Assembly (NCBI GenBank): GCA_022836615.1
Contig: MU405213.1
Coordinates: forward strand, 434,001-498,000
Origin: Annulohypoxylon bovei var. microspora
Lineage: Eukaryota > Ascomycota > Sordariomycetes > Xylariales > Hypoxylaceae
DNA: 64,000 bases
Direction of reading: 5' to 3'
Shown: positions 12,959 through 24,778 of the stretch, one piece after another
Numbering within the stretch: position 1 is the first letter of the stretch
Layout of the letters: every line of letters starts with the position of its first letter
Notes under the pieces: generated by a model
Told to the model about the DNA's origin: nothing
What the model saw: only the letters and a program-made list of their open reading frames with translations
Database searches by the model: none
Made by a program: the position numbers and the translations under genes

Positions 12959-15698
12959 ATGGCCGATCATCTAGCTTTGACCCCTTCCGCATCCTCGGAC
13001 TCTGCAATGGAAGGGCACTCTCGGCCCGCTAAGATAGCGACGCTCAGTTTTGCTCATACCCCGAATCTTGCCACCTTGGAACATATAGATATGAATCTAC
13101 CATTTCCTACTAGCCGGCATCCTGCCGATGCTTACAGACCCGGACGGATTGAGAATCGCCTGGCGCTGTGGTACCATAGGAATGATGGGCCATGGACGCC
13201 CCCCGGCTTGACGTCTCCCCATGGTGATACCAGAAATCCGGCCATCTTGAGCAGCTTGCGGGCCAATCCACTTGTTTTCTCTAACCAATATCGGGAGAGT
13301 ATAGTGTCTTCGGAATGCGATACAATTGCACCGGGAGTAGTATCTTCTGATTCCGGATATGGCGGAAGTTATGGAGCTAAGCATAGCGTTGCCAACGGCT
13401 CTGTCTGCGACGAGTCTCTTGACCGGAACCAAGAGACCCAAAGCCTTGTCGGACATATAGGTGAACTGCACTTCCAATCTTATAGCCAAGACATGATGTC
13501 CAAAGGCGGGGTGAATCCAGAAATCCCATGGTCACAGTCTCAACAATCACAATCTTCCTCATTGGCTATTAGCCGCCAGGTCAACTTCGAAGACAGGACT
13601 TGCGAAATATGCGCTAAACTGCTGAAGACGAAATCTGAGTTCAAGTAAGTCTTAATATTGAAGTTGAAAGGCTCGCCGTGGGGAGCTATCACTGAAACAT
13701 GTTACCCCTTAGGAAACACAAGCAGAGGCATGAAAAGCCTTTCAAGTGTATTGTGAGAAACTGTACTCGTCGTGAGGGTTTCAGTACGCCGAACGATCTT
13801 GATAGACACATAAGGAGCCTACATCCGGAGAAAGATGCCACTGGTAACCGCTATCAATGCCCAATTGGAGCTTGTAAAAACAAGGATAAAATTTGGCCTC
13901 GAGCAGACAACTTCCGAGCCCACATGAAACGCGTCCATCAAAAGGAACCAATAACAGACGGTGATCTAGATGAATATAGGTTCAGGTACAAGGTCAATCG
14001 TTTTAGCATACATGAGAAGAGATATCTAATCGCTTCGATAGACCGACGACATCATCCAAGGATACTTCAGACATAGCTCGCGATAGCACAGCCCCTTCGT
14101 CTGATAGATTTATGTTTCCCCTTGGTTCAGAAAACTGGGCACTACCACGGAATCCAGTCATTGATCTGTCTACGGAAACAAGTCCATTGGAAGGGCCAAG
14201 TCAAGTTCAGATGGAAGAGGCACCACTAGTAAATGAACCAAGCGACGAAGGTCGCTCGCGTGCCTCCGATAGCGTTTCAGCACAAGAAGTGCCCTCGGAA
14301 AGAGACGATGTCTCTCTTGATAAGCAGACCGAGATAGCCAGACCCCCGTCTGTCCAGCCTGACCCCATCTTTAACAATAGTACCGAGTGCGCAAAGCCAG
14401 ACCAAGTGAAGGACAGTGATTCTAGCTTCCATTCCGGAGACACGGATTCTAAATTCGCCAGTGACCCGAGTTCCTTAGACCATTACAAGGCGGATAGACT
14501 CGACGAGTCCCAAGACTACCCTGGCGGACCATCGTTTGAAAGTCCCCGGTCTGACAAACAACCGGAAGGGATAATAGATATTGATAAGGATTCCCATGCA
14601 CATACTACGCCTAGGGGCCTTGATGAAATGGCAGACATAGATCTCACCGACCGTGACAGGATACTGAAACTGCTCGAGAAGCTTCGAAGTAGCGGTGTTC
14701 TTGGACAACTTGGGTACAAGAAGGACGACTCCCTGGAGCAAGAGGTAATGAACCCGGAGCCAGCCCGGAGTACCACTTCGGAGCAAGCCCATGTCTGCCC
14801 CGAATGCCAGAAAGGTTTTGCTCGACGTTGTGAATTAAAGTAAGGAGCCGCGTTGTCCAACCTGCTCTCGACCCTTGCATTTTCGGGGCTAACTATCGTA
14901 TAGAAAGCATGAAAAACGACATCTGAAGCCGTACGGCTGCACATTCCCGGGCTGCCCAAAAAAGTTTGGTAGCAAGAACGACTGGAAGCGTCACGAGAAT
15001 AGTCAACACTACATGTTAGAGCATTGGAGGTGTGACGAGAAGCAAACCAACGACTCTGCAGAGACCTGCGGGAAATTCATCCCCCGGCGAGAGCTATTTA
15101 AGCAACATTTGACTACATGCCACCGCATCAAAGACCTGGCAATTTTAGAAGCTAAAGCCGAGAGATGCCGTGTAGGGCGGAACTCCGAGGTTCGTTTTTG
15201 GTGCGGCTTCTGTCGAGGAATAATCGAAGTCAAGAAGGACGGTATAGAAGCATGGACCGAGCGATTTAATCATATTGACGATCATTATCAAGGTCGTAAT
15301 AACCAGGAGAAGAAAGAGATTGGTGACTGGAAAAATGAGTATTCGCCTAATACCAGGCCCGAGTCGCCAGCCAACGATTCTGAAGACTGCAGCGTCACAT
15401 CATCAACGCCAGCTTCCTCGAACAACAACTCCGATACTCATGGCCATCCTAGGCTTGAGAAGCGACAGGCTCGAACTACAAAGCAAAAGAGGAAAAGGGA
15501 CGATGGGTGCAATGAATCTGCCAAGCGTATCGAGGTAGAGGAAATGCCCAGGTTCCATTGCGTAAGTGACCCTTATTTTCCCTTTAACCAACGTCTCTAA
15601 CACGCTTGCAGTGCCAATGTCGTGAGACTATGCCTGTGACAAGCAAGCAGTGTACTAATTATCCATGTGATCACAAATTATGTGAGGATTGTTATTAA
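12959..15698 (+). CDS. Multi-finger C2H2 zinc-finger regulator
   Basis: Five exons (12959-13644, 13713-13985, 14042-14839, 14904-15561, 15612-15698) encode about 833 residues. A Ser/Pro-rich N-terminus includes SSDSGYGGSYG. The first cluster has three C2H2 fingers: CEIC...HKQRH (about 215-235), CIVRNC...HIRSLH (241-266) and CPIGAC...HMKRVH (278-304). A 260-residue acidic, Ser-rich linker follows. The second cluster begins CPEC...HEKRH (about 572-592) and CTFPGC...HENSQH (598-621), then has longer Cys/His modules. The end is Cys-rich: CQCRE...CTNYPCDHKLCEDCY. Introns 1 and 3 both cut inside a finger between its cysteines and histidines. It is probably a nuclear DNA-binding regulator with unknown targets. 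An in-frame upstream ATG-less extension exists, so I chose the ATG at 12959. Confidence 0.88.
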
Positions 15699-15985
15699 GG
15701 TTATAAGGTTTTCTAATGAGTGTTACGCCGCATTATGATAGTGTTGGATACTTACCTAAGGAGTTATGAATGGAAGAAAGTCGAGTTATTAGGTACTGTT
15801 TCCCACCCTTGCGCAGGCTAGGTTAGGAGTTGAGCAGACAGTATAATATACCCCCAAAATTAATGAATTCTTTTAATCTCTATACATAGTTATACCTATT
15901 GATAACATTGAAGCCATCTACGCAGAATATATGATAGTCTCGTGCTTGCGTCAATGAATACCTGGGTGCCCCTTATGTCAGCATA

Positions 15986-15993
15986 CCCTCTAT
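15986..15993. repeat. 8-bp target-site duplication, left copy
   Basis: CCCTCTAT occurs here directly before the MITE and again, identical, at 16372-16379 directly after it. Eight bases is the usual length for hAT insertions. Confidence 0.85.
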
Positions 15994-16371
15994 CAGGGGT
16001 CCTAACAAGTCAAGCAAGTCAAATGTGAAGCTGATTTTGACTTACACAAGTCAAATCAAGTTTGAAGTAATTCTTAAATACTTGACGATTTTTCCAGCTT
16101 AGCTTGCTTAATAATCATATAAAAAGCGGGTCCTATAAAACTTGGTAATGCCGTATATTTTGGGGGGTTGGTGGGTTGGTTAAAACATCATTATACGCGT
16201 AATTATGTGTATATAAGTGGGGCTCGATACCTTCATGAAATTAGACCTACTTAAGTCAAGAAAAAACCGAAATTTGACTTGCCAAATTTGACGATATTTT
16301 GGGCTTGAATTGACTTATCCAAGTCAAGTATCAAGCAAGTCAAGTTTACGTTTGACTTGTTGGGACCGCTG
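15994..16371. mobile_element. hAT-type MITE, 378 bp
   Basis: The ends form imperfect terminal inverted repeats: the left begins CAGGGGTCCTAACAAGTCAA and the right, reverse-complemented, begins CAGCGGTCCCAACAAGTCAA. That gives 18 of 20 matches. The CAG-G start and the perfect 8-bp duplication CCCTCTAT on both sides fit the hAT superfamily. No transposase is encoded, so movement would need a partner in trans. Inside each end lie clustered copies of AAGTCAA or its complement (I count four left and six right). These look like subterminal binding repeats. The perfect duplication argues for a fairly recent insertion. Confidence 0.85.
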
Positions 16372-16379
16372 CCCTCTAT
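16372..16379. repeat. 8-bp target-site duplication, right copy
   Basis: CCCTCTAT, identical to the copy at 15986-15993. Confidence 0.85.
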
Positions 16380-17387
16380 AGGTTCGCCGAAAATGACCCC
16401 TATTTACCCAAAGTAACATACTCAAAATATGCCAATCTGAGTATGGCTTATAAGTATAGGTATTTATATTACAGCACCGTTATTTATATAAAACAAGTAT
16501 CTTTTCTATTAGTTAGTTTTTACTTATCGTAAACCTTGCTGTCGGCCCCCGATAATCTTTCCTAGCATTTGTATTTGCAGGTGCATTGTAAGCTTTTAAG
16601 GAAAGGACTCCAATAGATTCGCTTAATCCGAAGTTATCCTTCTCGAAGTTCGTAATATTAAGAATATTAAACGTCGGGAAAGCAGCAGGTAGCAGTGAAG
16701 AATAGAAATTAGAAGGGAGCTAGAAAGGATACGTGGGCTTACATACTTAGGTAAGTAACAGCATTGCAACTTAGGTACTTACACTACTAAGCTAGTTAGG
16801 TATTTATGCTCGGAATGGCGTATTTTGAATGGGTCGTTTTAGGTGAGTGAGAGATCATTTTAGGCGAGCCCCCGGTGAGAAATATCCGTGTTACGCTTTC
16901 GTCGTCTTTTGCGCGGCATGACTGATAGATGCTCTTTCAACCCATAATATCATAGAAGTCCCATCTATTGCAAGAGGTTAAACCTTGTAGCTTTTTCGCT
17001 ACAAGCGGCTCTACTTTCTAAAATAAATGCACATAAGATCGACAGTATTAACTCAACATGATGGCTAGGGTTAAAATTTGATAAGATATCTGCTTGATAG
17101 GGATAGTTATTAGTTAGAAACATGGCAGAGAGCTCTATTATAAGCATCGCGTTCGAATAATCCAACCGTCGAGGCTCACTTAGAAATGGTGGCGTGACTC
17201 TAAGAATTAATAGGGGCCATAATACAAGTTGTTCATGATTCTTTGATATGAAATTACTGCGAAGCCGCGTCACTATACTAAGGGCCTTTTCTCTTTTGAC
17301 TTAGTAGGTAGTAATTAGCGGTGTATTTAAGGGGTTAAGCGAGCTCAAGGAAGTGTTATATTGTATTATATAGGTAGCGTTAATGTT

Positions 17388-17402
17388 TACCTAGGTAGGT
17401 AC
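17388..17402. repeat. TACCTAGGTAGGTA dispersed repeat
   Basis: A clear copy of the palindromic TACCTAGGTA core followed by an extra GGTA unit, in gene-free sequence. Confidence 0.75.
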
Positions 17403-20400
17403 TTCCTTAGTTACATTTATCAAAGGCCTGAAATATCTGCTACTTGGGTAAACCTTTAAGCGGGCATATTTAGCATTCATGGAATGATTTTAAGGAATCG
17501 TGGAAGGAATTGAAGTATCGAAAACCCGGCCCGAGGAATAAATCGACACTTACCGAAATAACGATGTTTATTTCGACTAAACTCCGTGTCATGTATGGGA
17601 CTGATGAAGGTATCTACTTCAACACGGCTAGCGATATATAGGGTGTATTATGGTTGTATCGTTGGTATTGACTTCGATTTACTTCAAACAGCTAATGATC
17701 CTTATGATACTGACCCTTGACAAGCGTTTAATCTGAAGGATACAAGTCCAAGTAAAGGCCGGCTTGGTGGTGGTGTGGAGTCCGTCTGCTCGGATGGCAT
17801 CATGGAATTTCCCGCGGAACAACTTGATCAGCACGAAGGGGTTCGTATTAATGAGAATCCTACCGCTCTAGTATTTTCGTTAATATAACAGGTGGCAAAC
17901 CTCCGTTATATACATTCGTTATATGAAGATAGTTTCGACCATGTTAAACTCGGCAAATTAAGCTTATTATTTGTCCTAGTAGAACTATGGGATGGACTGA
18001 AATTTGATAATAGCTAATAGCTTATCGAAGTCGAGGGTCTTTGTTATCCTAGTAGATTGTCGTACCGTATCTTAGAAACTGGAAGCCCTAGGGCAGAATA
18101 GAGGAAACTACGTCGTACAAATATGTACATTATATGTAAGATTTATGAGGATATCATTATAAAAAGAGCAAGTCTATGGCTCATAAAGGAACATGATGGG
18201 TGTAGTACAATTAGGGGTGAACATGGTAAAAAAGATTGATGTCGCGAATCGTAGTGAGTCAGGGGTAATATGCATTTTCAAGTCCCAACAGAAATCAAAC
18301 TTTAGCCGGCTTGATAATTCTAATAATGTACCTACCTACATGCTTCCTATCATATTTTATATGGACAGCAAGAGATTACGGTTAAGCGTTCCCTTACTGA
18401 GATTATTATGCCGTTTAATTACTATTACGAGTAACACTTATCTCTTCATTCCTTTCATCGAACTGTATATGGGAACTTGACGCAAACGCTATCACTTCAA
18501 GGAAAATCATGTATGTGTTTCACAATGAGACCATGCTTAAGAACCCGGTTCCCATTACTATCATGTTTCGATCCGGAAACCTGAGTAGGTCAAGGTCGAA
18601 TGTTGGCCACATGTCTGAGCCACTAAGCCGGTGTAACGCAGGATGGGCGCTTAACGTGGAAGTCGTCTACGCAAGGAACAAATCTTTAACCTTTTGAGAT
18701 GCATAATGGAGGCCCAGCTCTTTTCGTTCTGAGCTACGTTTAGCCTAGGGTATCATCTTCTGGGATACGGGATCATGACTGGACAACTCTGGGGATAGGA
18801 TAATGTTGTTGGTTGGCCTTGTGTTGGTTAGTGCCGGTATGAGTCTACATCATGCATGGATCTGTAGGTATCTAACTGTTCGGTATTCACTTATCCAAGT
18901 CCAGTAGACGTGGGAATTCTTTCGAGCAACAAAACCCTACTTGTCTATATCGCTGTTCATAAGTCCTTACAAAAGAGCGGGACTTCGGTAGACCTACCTA
19001 AGCCCCTGGGCCGCCTTCGGGGTTCCTACACGTGTACGTAGGCCAGCAATGCATGCGGCTCTGTCTCTCTTCGGTAAACAATTTAGATTCTTCAAGACAG
19101 TGGTATGAACAAATGAATCAATTGGGCGCCTAGAAATCTAGAGCCCATGTGTCTGAATTCCAAATGGCTGCTTCATGACACCATCTCTGATCTTACTTGC
19201 AGACTCCTCCGGCAATTGCAGAAAGAAAAAAAATAGAAGTGTGAGATTGGAGCAGCATTGAGATCAGCTATCGGTCGGTCGCCTCGTTTAGCTAGGTACG
19301 TCCATATCTTGGAAATCTGTGTCTCATAGTCCCAAGGTACTTAGAGTGTATTAGGTACTTAAAGTAAGCCTTTGGTTGCCTTCTTTTTGTGGAGCTATTT
19401 GCTCATAGCATATTGCAACGATACATATGTAGGTAGTCTAAAGTATATAAATAGCCCCCAAATACATGTATGAACAGATTCGGTGACGCACAGCCCACTT
19501 AGTGATCATCGTCCTCATGGATACCTATTGATATGTACATATGTATGTAGCTATGTACCTAGTAGGTATAGACTGGATGTTATCTCCACATGTTGAATGA
19601 TCCAATCTGCCAATCTGGCCATCACGCACACAGCCCCCACAAAAACTCGGGAACCTTAGTTACCTAAACAAGCCTTAGTTTGGTGTATCCCGTTCCCGTC
19701 CCCGTTTCCCCGTCCCCATTTACCGTAGCGTTTCGCAAGGTTGTCCCCTCAATGTTTTTCGTGCCTCGTTCATACATCTGACTAAACATGCAAGACACTG
19801 CAACAATAATATCCAAGATCCCGCGCCTCATCACTTTTGCCCTCATCCGATAGTAACTACGGGTAACATCTACTACAACACCATCGTCGTTATTATACCT
19901 GTCATTCACTTATTATATTTACCTCGCGAAATATGGAAGTGATAATCATCAGCTGGCTGCTTTCACATGTAGGGATAACCAGCCCAATCGAAACATACCT
20001 ATTGGTCTTCGCGATGTTGTAGCCGCCAGCGCTTGCATTCAGCTTCTTCTTGTTGGACCGAATCTGGAAGGCCGCTAGACAGAGATTGGTCTCAATGAGA
20101 GAGGGAGGAGTGGGGGCTGGCCCAAAGCGTTGGTCGGATTTGACGCTTAATGCAAGTAAAATACTATCGGATTACGTGCTCGAGACTCGAGTCTTGGGTA
20201 CATACCTTGGTCCTTGGGCGTTCCGACTTTTGAAAACTGTGACAAGGTCAATGATACATCAGTCCTGGCTCAATCCAGCCCCTGGGCCCTTGTCCTGATT
20301 CTTCTGGTCTTCCTGTCCTAATAGTTCGAGGAGGCGGTCAACCTATTGCTAGTATAACTACAATCCCCCGATTTCAGGATTCGGTATGGGATCGTCCAAA

Positions 20401-20690
20401 GTTGCCTCCATACGACGCCATTATTCCGGCTCTTTCTGAGTGGTCTGGTTTGGATCCGGCCCCCCCTGCAGCCAGCTCATCGAGAAGGGAAAGAAAGAAA
20501 AAACTCAGCGCTCCAACAGTAGTCGGGCGAACCCAGAAAGTAGCGAAGAGCCAACGTCAAGGACAAAATGACAACCGATTTTTTTTAATCTCTGACGATG
20601 CTACTGGACACCTCCGAAATGCAAAGTAGCGACTACGAGAATGCGAAATATATCGCAGACGACATTTCCTCTGTGCAATCCGATTGCTGT

Positions 20691-20854
20691 TTATGGTCTG
20701 AATATTTCTGTTTCTGCCTTGGTGCTGTCGGTCGTTGTGCCTAGGTGGATGGATGCCTTAATGAACGACTGGGCAAGCCTCCACGACTTCTCCACCTTCG
20801 ACATCATCGGCTCCGGAGGAGGTTTATACACATTCTCAATCGTCGCACCCTTAT
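20691..20854 (-). other. Coding-like segment, unassigned
   Basis: The minus strand reads KGATIENVYKPPPEP followed by MMSKVEKSWRLAQSF and about 28 more residues before a stop at 20691. Codon choice looks protein-like. A TTTAG just upstream could be a splice acceptor at 20855. I could not find a matching upstream exon or donor, nor a family. It may be the last exon of a small gene or a chance ORF. Confidence 0.2.
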
Positions 20855-21821
20855 CTAAATAGATAAGATATATAATCGGAGCACAAGGTATGAGCCCCCT
20901 TTCTTATTTAATAATCACAACTTTCACAACTTTGTATGGATATCGTAGACATCTTAGGCTGTCTAAACTACATACCTACCTATCTACCGCACCTACGCAT
21001 GCTATTAGTTGACGTGATCCTATGATCGATGGATCGCGAACTACTGCACAAGAATCATTGGTTCGCGCACAGGACTGCTCCATATGAACAAGTTACAGGT
21101 ACTTTCTCTTGATCTCACTCGATCTTCTCCTCCAATGGTTAAGAGATCAACTTGTTCCTCATACGCTTGTATGTCGGGTACATGTATACCGTATGTCCTG
21201 ATAATACATACGGACAACAATAAAAAACACTGCAGGGGGTTATGCCAAGTAACGAAAATGACCGCAATGGCCTTCAGCCACGCCTCCCCCCTGCAACGCA
21301 CTACACCTCCATGGTATTCTTTTGCGGCTCCGCGTGGGTCGTGTCCTTCAGATTTCGAAGGAAGTAGGATGTCCAAAACATGTGCGGTCCGTAACACACA
21401 CGCGCCCGGTAGCATATTAGTTAAGTCGATTTCTTCTCCATGGCATCTTTAATTTTCTTCGAAGCAAGTTGCTTCATACTTTTTGCTTCGCCCCATTGTT
21501 GCCTGAGGAGCATGTGTTGTAATACGTGGGAGATCAAGTTTTCTTCCATAAGTCACACCATCCCCTGAGATTCTATTTTGAAAGTCTGCCTTGCGACCTT
21601 CTTCGTCTTTGAATATCATCGACCCCCCTTCTCTTGGTAGCTACTTCCCTCAAGTTCTTCTCTTCGAAAAAGGAGGTCTCAGTTAAGACACAACGCCGCA
21701 GGATTGTATTTCTGGATTCGTCTTTTCCAATAAGCACTCTAAATATACTCAAAGAGACCTGGCGGCCTGTGTACGCTGTTATTACCCAGTCGATAACACA
21801 GGCTAGGACACCTTGACAAAG

Positions 21822-23573
21822 ATGGAATACCAACACTTTCCATACTCAGAGGCCATGCAACTTCCACTCTACGCGGAAAGCCCGCCAATGGATACCTCGG
21901 CCGATGGCATGATTGATCCGGTCCTTAAGCCTTCGGCTTCTCCTTGGGCCCCACAGATGCGGCGTTACCTCTCAGATAACAACAAGTCTTCGATTTTCGG
22001 CTATCAGATGGTTGAATCTATCTTTCCTGAGACTATCACTCGAAGAGATGATGGTGTAGCGCCACTCCCGTCTAGTTTGCTCCAGCGTCGAGATTCGCCC
22101 TCGTTCTCACACACATCATCAACGAGTAGTAGTATGTTAAGCCCACCGGGAGAGGTTGACTACTACCAATCAAATTCACCACCGACGCCCCCTGACACGA
22201 TGTTGATGTCTCCATTCTTCACCCATTATGAGAGTAGTAACTGCCGTGCTCAACTATACCAGTTCACCAGATTTGCGGATGACTGTGTGAAGCCTGTTGA
22301 TATCAACCCATATCAAGAGACGCCCGAAAGTTATTGCGATGAAAATAACCCTAGGACGGAATTTCCTTCGAGAGGTTACAGTATGTCAAGCGACGATAGT
22401 GGCGTCCATACGGATATGTGTAGTAGACGGGAGCAGACCGAAATCGCTCGACCCTTGAGTCCCGAAGAATTCACTCCGAATGTGAAAGAGGAAATTCGCA
22501 TTCCGGAGTCTATTGAGACTTATCCTGCATTCGAATCGGAGGACGAAATGACTTCGGGCGAAGAAGCCGCGCCCCTGGATGTAAAACACGAAGATGCGGA
22601 GGACGACGAATATAAACCAAATCAGAGGCCGAAGCGGACAAAACCTAGCACATGCCGTCATCCGAGGAGTCGCAAGCGACGAAGTAGTTCAAGCTCTGCC
22701 TCAGAATTAAAACGGCCCAAGATCGAATTCAGCAACTCCAGCACAATTAGTAGATCGACTACTAAACCTATAATTCAAGGAGCAAAGGGAAGTTTCTCAT
22801 GCACAGAATGTTCTAAAAAGGTCTTCTTCAAGGACGAGAATGGCCTGCAAAATCACATCAAGAAGCAGCACACTCGACCCTTCGTCTGCGTTTTTAGCTT
22901 CGCAGGTTGCAATTCAACTTTCGCTAGCAAGAACGAATGGAAACGGCATTGTTCTTCGCAACACCTCGTTTTGAATTATTGGATCTGTCAACAAGACCAA
23001 TGCTCCAAGACTTCGAGCAAATCCGCCCCTGCCCGCAACCGCTCCAACGTTCACTGTTCACAGTACAGCTCCTTGCCTAGCCTTCCTCGTGGGACTATAT
23101 TCAACCGTAAGGATCTATACACACAACATCTTCGCCGCATGCATATCCCGCCGAACCTAAAGAAGCAGGTCAAACAAAGGAAGCCGGCCCCCGAATGGGA
23201 AGCCCGCGAGCGCGCCCACCAAGATCATGCGAAGAGGACGCGCTGTGACCTCCCAACTCATATGAGATGCCCAGCGTTCGGCTGTCTCACCCGCTTCGAT
23301 GGCCCGAATGCTTGGGATGATCGAATGGAGCACGTTGCTAAACATCTCGAGAAAGCTGTCACCGGCTTGGAGCAGCCAATCGAATTTGGCGGAGAACATG
23401 ATAATACCCTCATTGATTGGGCCACGCGCGCCGACATTGCCATTATCGAGAGAGGAGAAAAGGGGAAATGGAGACTACGCAACCCCCTAAAGTCTAACAA
23501 TGGCTTGGCGGCTGAGACGAGCGTGGACGTGGAGGGGGACGAGGATGCCGAGGGCGAAGAGGTTGATGAGTGA
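21822..23573 (+). CDS. C2H2 zinc-finger regulator, intronless
   Basis: One uninterrupted ORF of 583 residues starts at the ATG 21822. The N-terminal half is Ser/Pro/acidic with SPPTPPD and a basic stretch (SRKRRSSSSS, about 280-300) that could be a nuclear signal. Finger-like modules follow: CTECSKK...HIKKQH (about 327-350), CVFSFAGC...HCSSQH (357-382), a long Cys-rich loop CQQDQC...HLRRMH (about 390-445) and CPAFGC...HVAKH (482-508). The C-terminus is acidic. It is probably a nuclear DNA-binding protein with unknown targets. It shares the finger core F-x-SKN-x-WKRH-x-x-SQH and the linker motif QTEIARP with the C2H2 gene 6 kb upstream, so the two may be distant paralogues. Confidence 0.85.
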   Translation: MEYQHFPYSEAMQLPLYAESPPMDTSADGMIDPVLKPSASPWAPQMRRYLSDNNKSSIFGYQMVESIFPETITRRDDGVAPLPSSLLQRRDSPSFSHTSSTSSSMLSPPGEVDYYQSNSPPTPPDTMLMSPFFTHYESSNCRAQLYQFTRFADDCVKPVDINPYQETPESYCDENNPRTEFPSRGYSMSSDDSGVHTDMCSRREQTEIARPLSPEEFTPNVKEEIRIPESIETYPAFESEDEMTSGEEAAPLDVKHEDAEDDEYKPNQRPKRTKPSTCRHPRSRKRRSSSSSASELKRPKIEFSNSSTISRSTTKPIIQGAKGSFSCTECSKKVFFKDENGLQNHIKKQHTRPFVCVFSFAGCNSTFASKNEWKRHCSSQHLVLNYWICQQDQCSKTSSKSAPARNRSNVHCSQYSSLPSLPRGTIFNRKDLYTQHLRRMHIPPNLKKQVKQRKPAPEWEARERAHQDHAKRTRCDLPTHMRCPAFGCLTRFDGPNAWDDRMEHVAKHLEKAVTGLEQPIEFGGEHDNTLIDWATRADIAIIERGEKGKWRLRNPLKSNNGLAAETSVDVEGDEDAEGEEVDE

Positions 23574-24778
23574 ATGACTCCAACGAGACATAATTCGTTT
23601 CATTATTCGTCTATATACCCCTAATACCTTTGATGGCAATGCAAACTGGTAGAGCAGACATGTATTTTAATGTTTCACGACAAAGACACGTTTTTTATAG
23701 GACGGAATGTTTTTGGAAAGCCCAAGGACCTGTAGCGACTATGGTGGGCATAAGAAAAGGCTGGGGATTCTTAGAACCGTCAAGCTTAACGGCGTTCATA
23801 ATTGCCTAGGTAGATATCAATGATGTTATGATATAACCATACTAACTATTGATATCGACCTCGCGTGCAAGGGTAATCTGACGCAGGACCTGCGTTGGGC
23901 AGACACTGGGGCTTTTTCTTTAGTAGTTCCAGCGCCTCAGTGCTTGACCGGTTGAAGATAGCCGTAGATTCGGGGCCGAGATCTACACTGCATGGAAGTC
24001 TTCAGGAAACAGTGGCTTATTTGTTCTAGGCTTTTTACCTCAATGGAGTAGGATAGCCGTCTTACTTACATATGCCCCCATGATGACGATGATAAGCATT
24101 TCGATGGCATGTATCCGAGCACAGGACATTTGCGGGAGTGGTGTACCTAGATAGGTTGTCCTTGGGTGGACCATTCCCTGCATAGGTGCTGTACATGTAA
24201 GCGTCTAAGGGGAAAGTGTGCTAATTTTTTTGTTGAAGGTTTCAAAAGTAATGGGTTGTTAATTACCTACCTTACAGGGCTACCTGGTGCCCAGGTAGTT
24301 TCCGCAGATAGCGCTGGAGATTATCCACTCTAGCGTAACACAGCAACCTCACCCCAAATCTCCACCGTTCTTTCGTACACCTGGGTAGTACTAGTAGTTA
24401 CCTAAGTATTTTAGTCACGGCACTAGCACGTGTACATACAGCATGTATGTGTTATAGAACTTTTGCTTTTAACCTCAATTGCAATGGGTGCTTTTTTTAC
24501 TGTACGTATTATATAGGTACATATTAGATACATTAAATACATTCGACACATTAGATACCAGAATACATTTGTCCTGTGTCGGACTGTGTTGCACAAAACC
24601 TCAGCCGCACCTTTTCGGTATTCGTTTTTTTTCTAGTCCTGGAACACAATACATCTATAATTAAAACCTCTACGGTAGACTGACGTAACAGAATCGATCG
24701 GGTACCCTGAGGGTCTCATCGCGGCTTCAAGATTCTGACGGAAGCTGGGAAGCCGGATAGGACCCACTAACCCCCGGA
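23574..24778. other. Intergenic, 1.2 kb
   Basis: No gene seen. It contains short ACCTAGGTAG-like motifs near 23806 and 24143 and an AT-rich CATTAGATAC-type stretch at about 24525-24565, just before the next gene. Confidence 0.4.

Larger units (their letters stand above)
15699..21821. other. 6.1-kb gene-poor region
   Basis: It holds the hAT-type MITE at 15994-16371, TACCTAGGTA repeats (such as 17388-17402) and a weak minus-strand coding-like segment at 20691-20854. A 102-codon minus ORF at 16965-17273 has no family resemblance. The last 300 bp are CT-rich and are probably leader or promoter of the C2H2 gene at 21822. Confidence 0.45.

Noticed and set aside
16965..17273. 102-codon minus ORF
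   Set aside because: Isolated, AT-rich, with no motif; I could not support it as a transposon or gene fragment.
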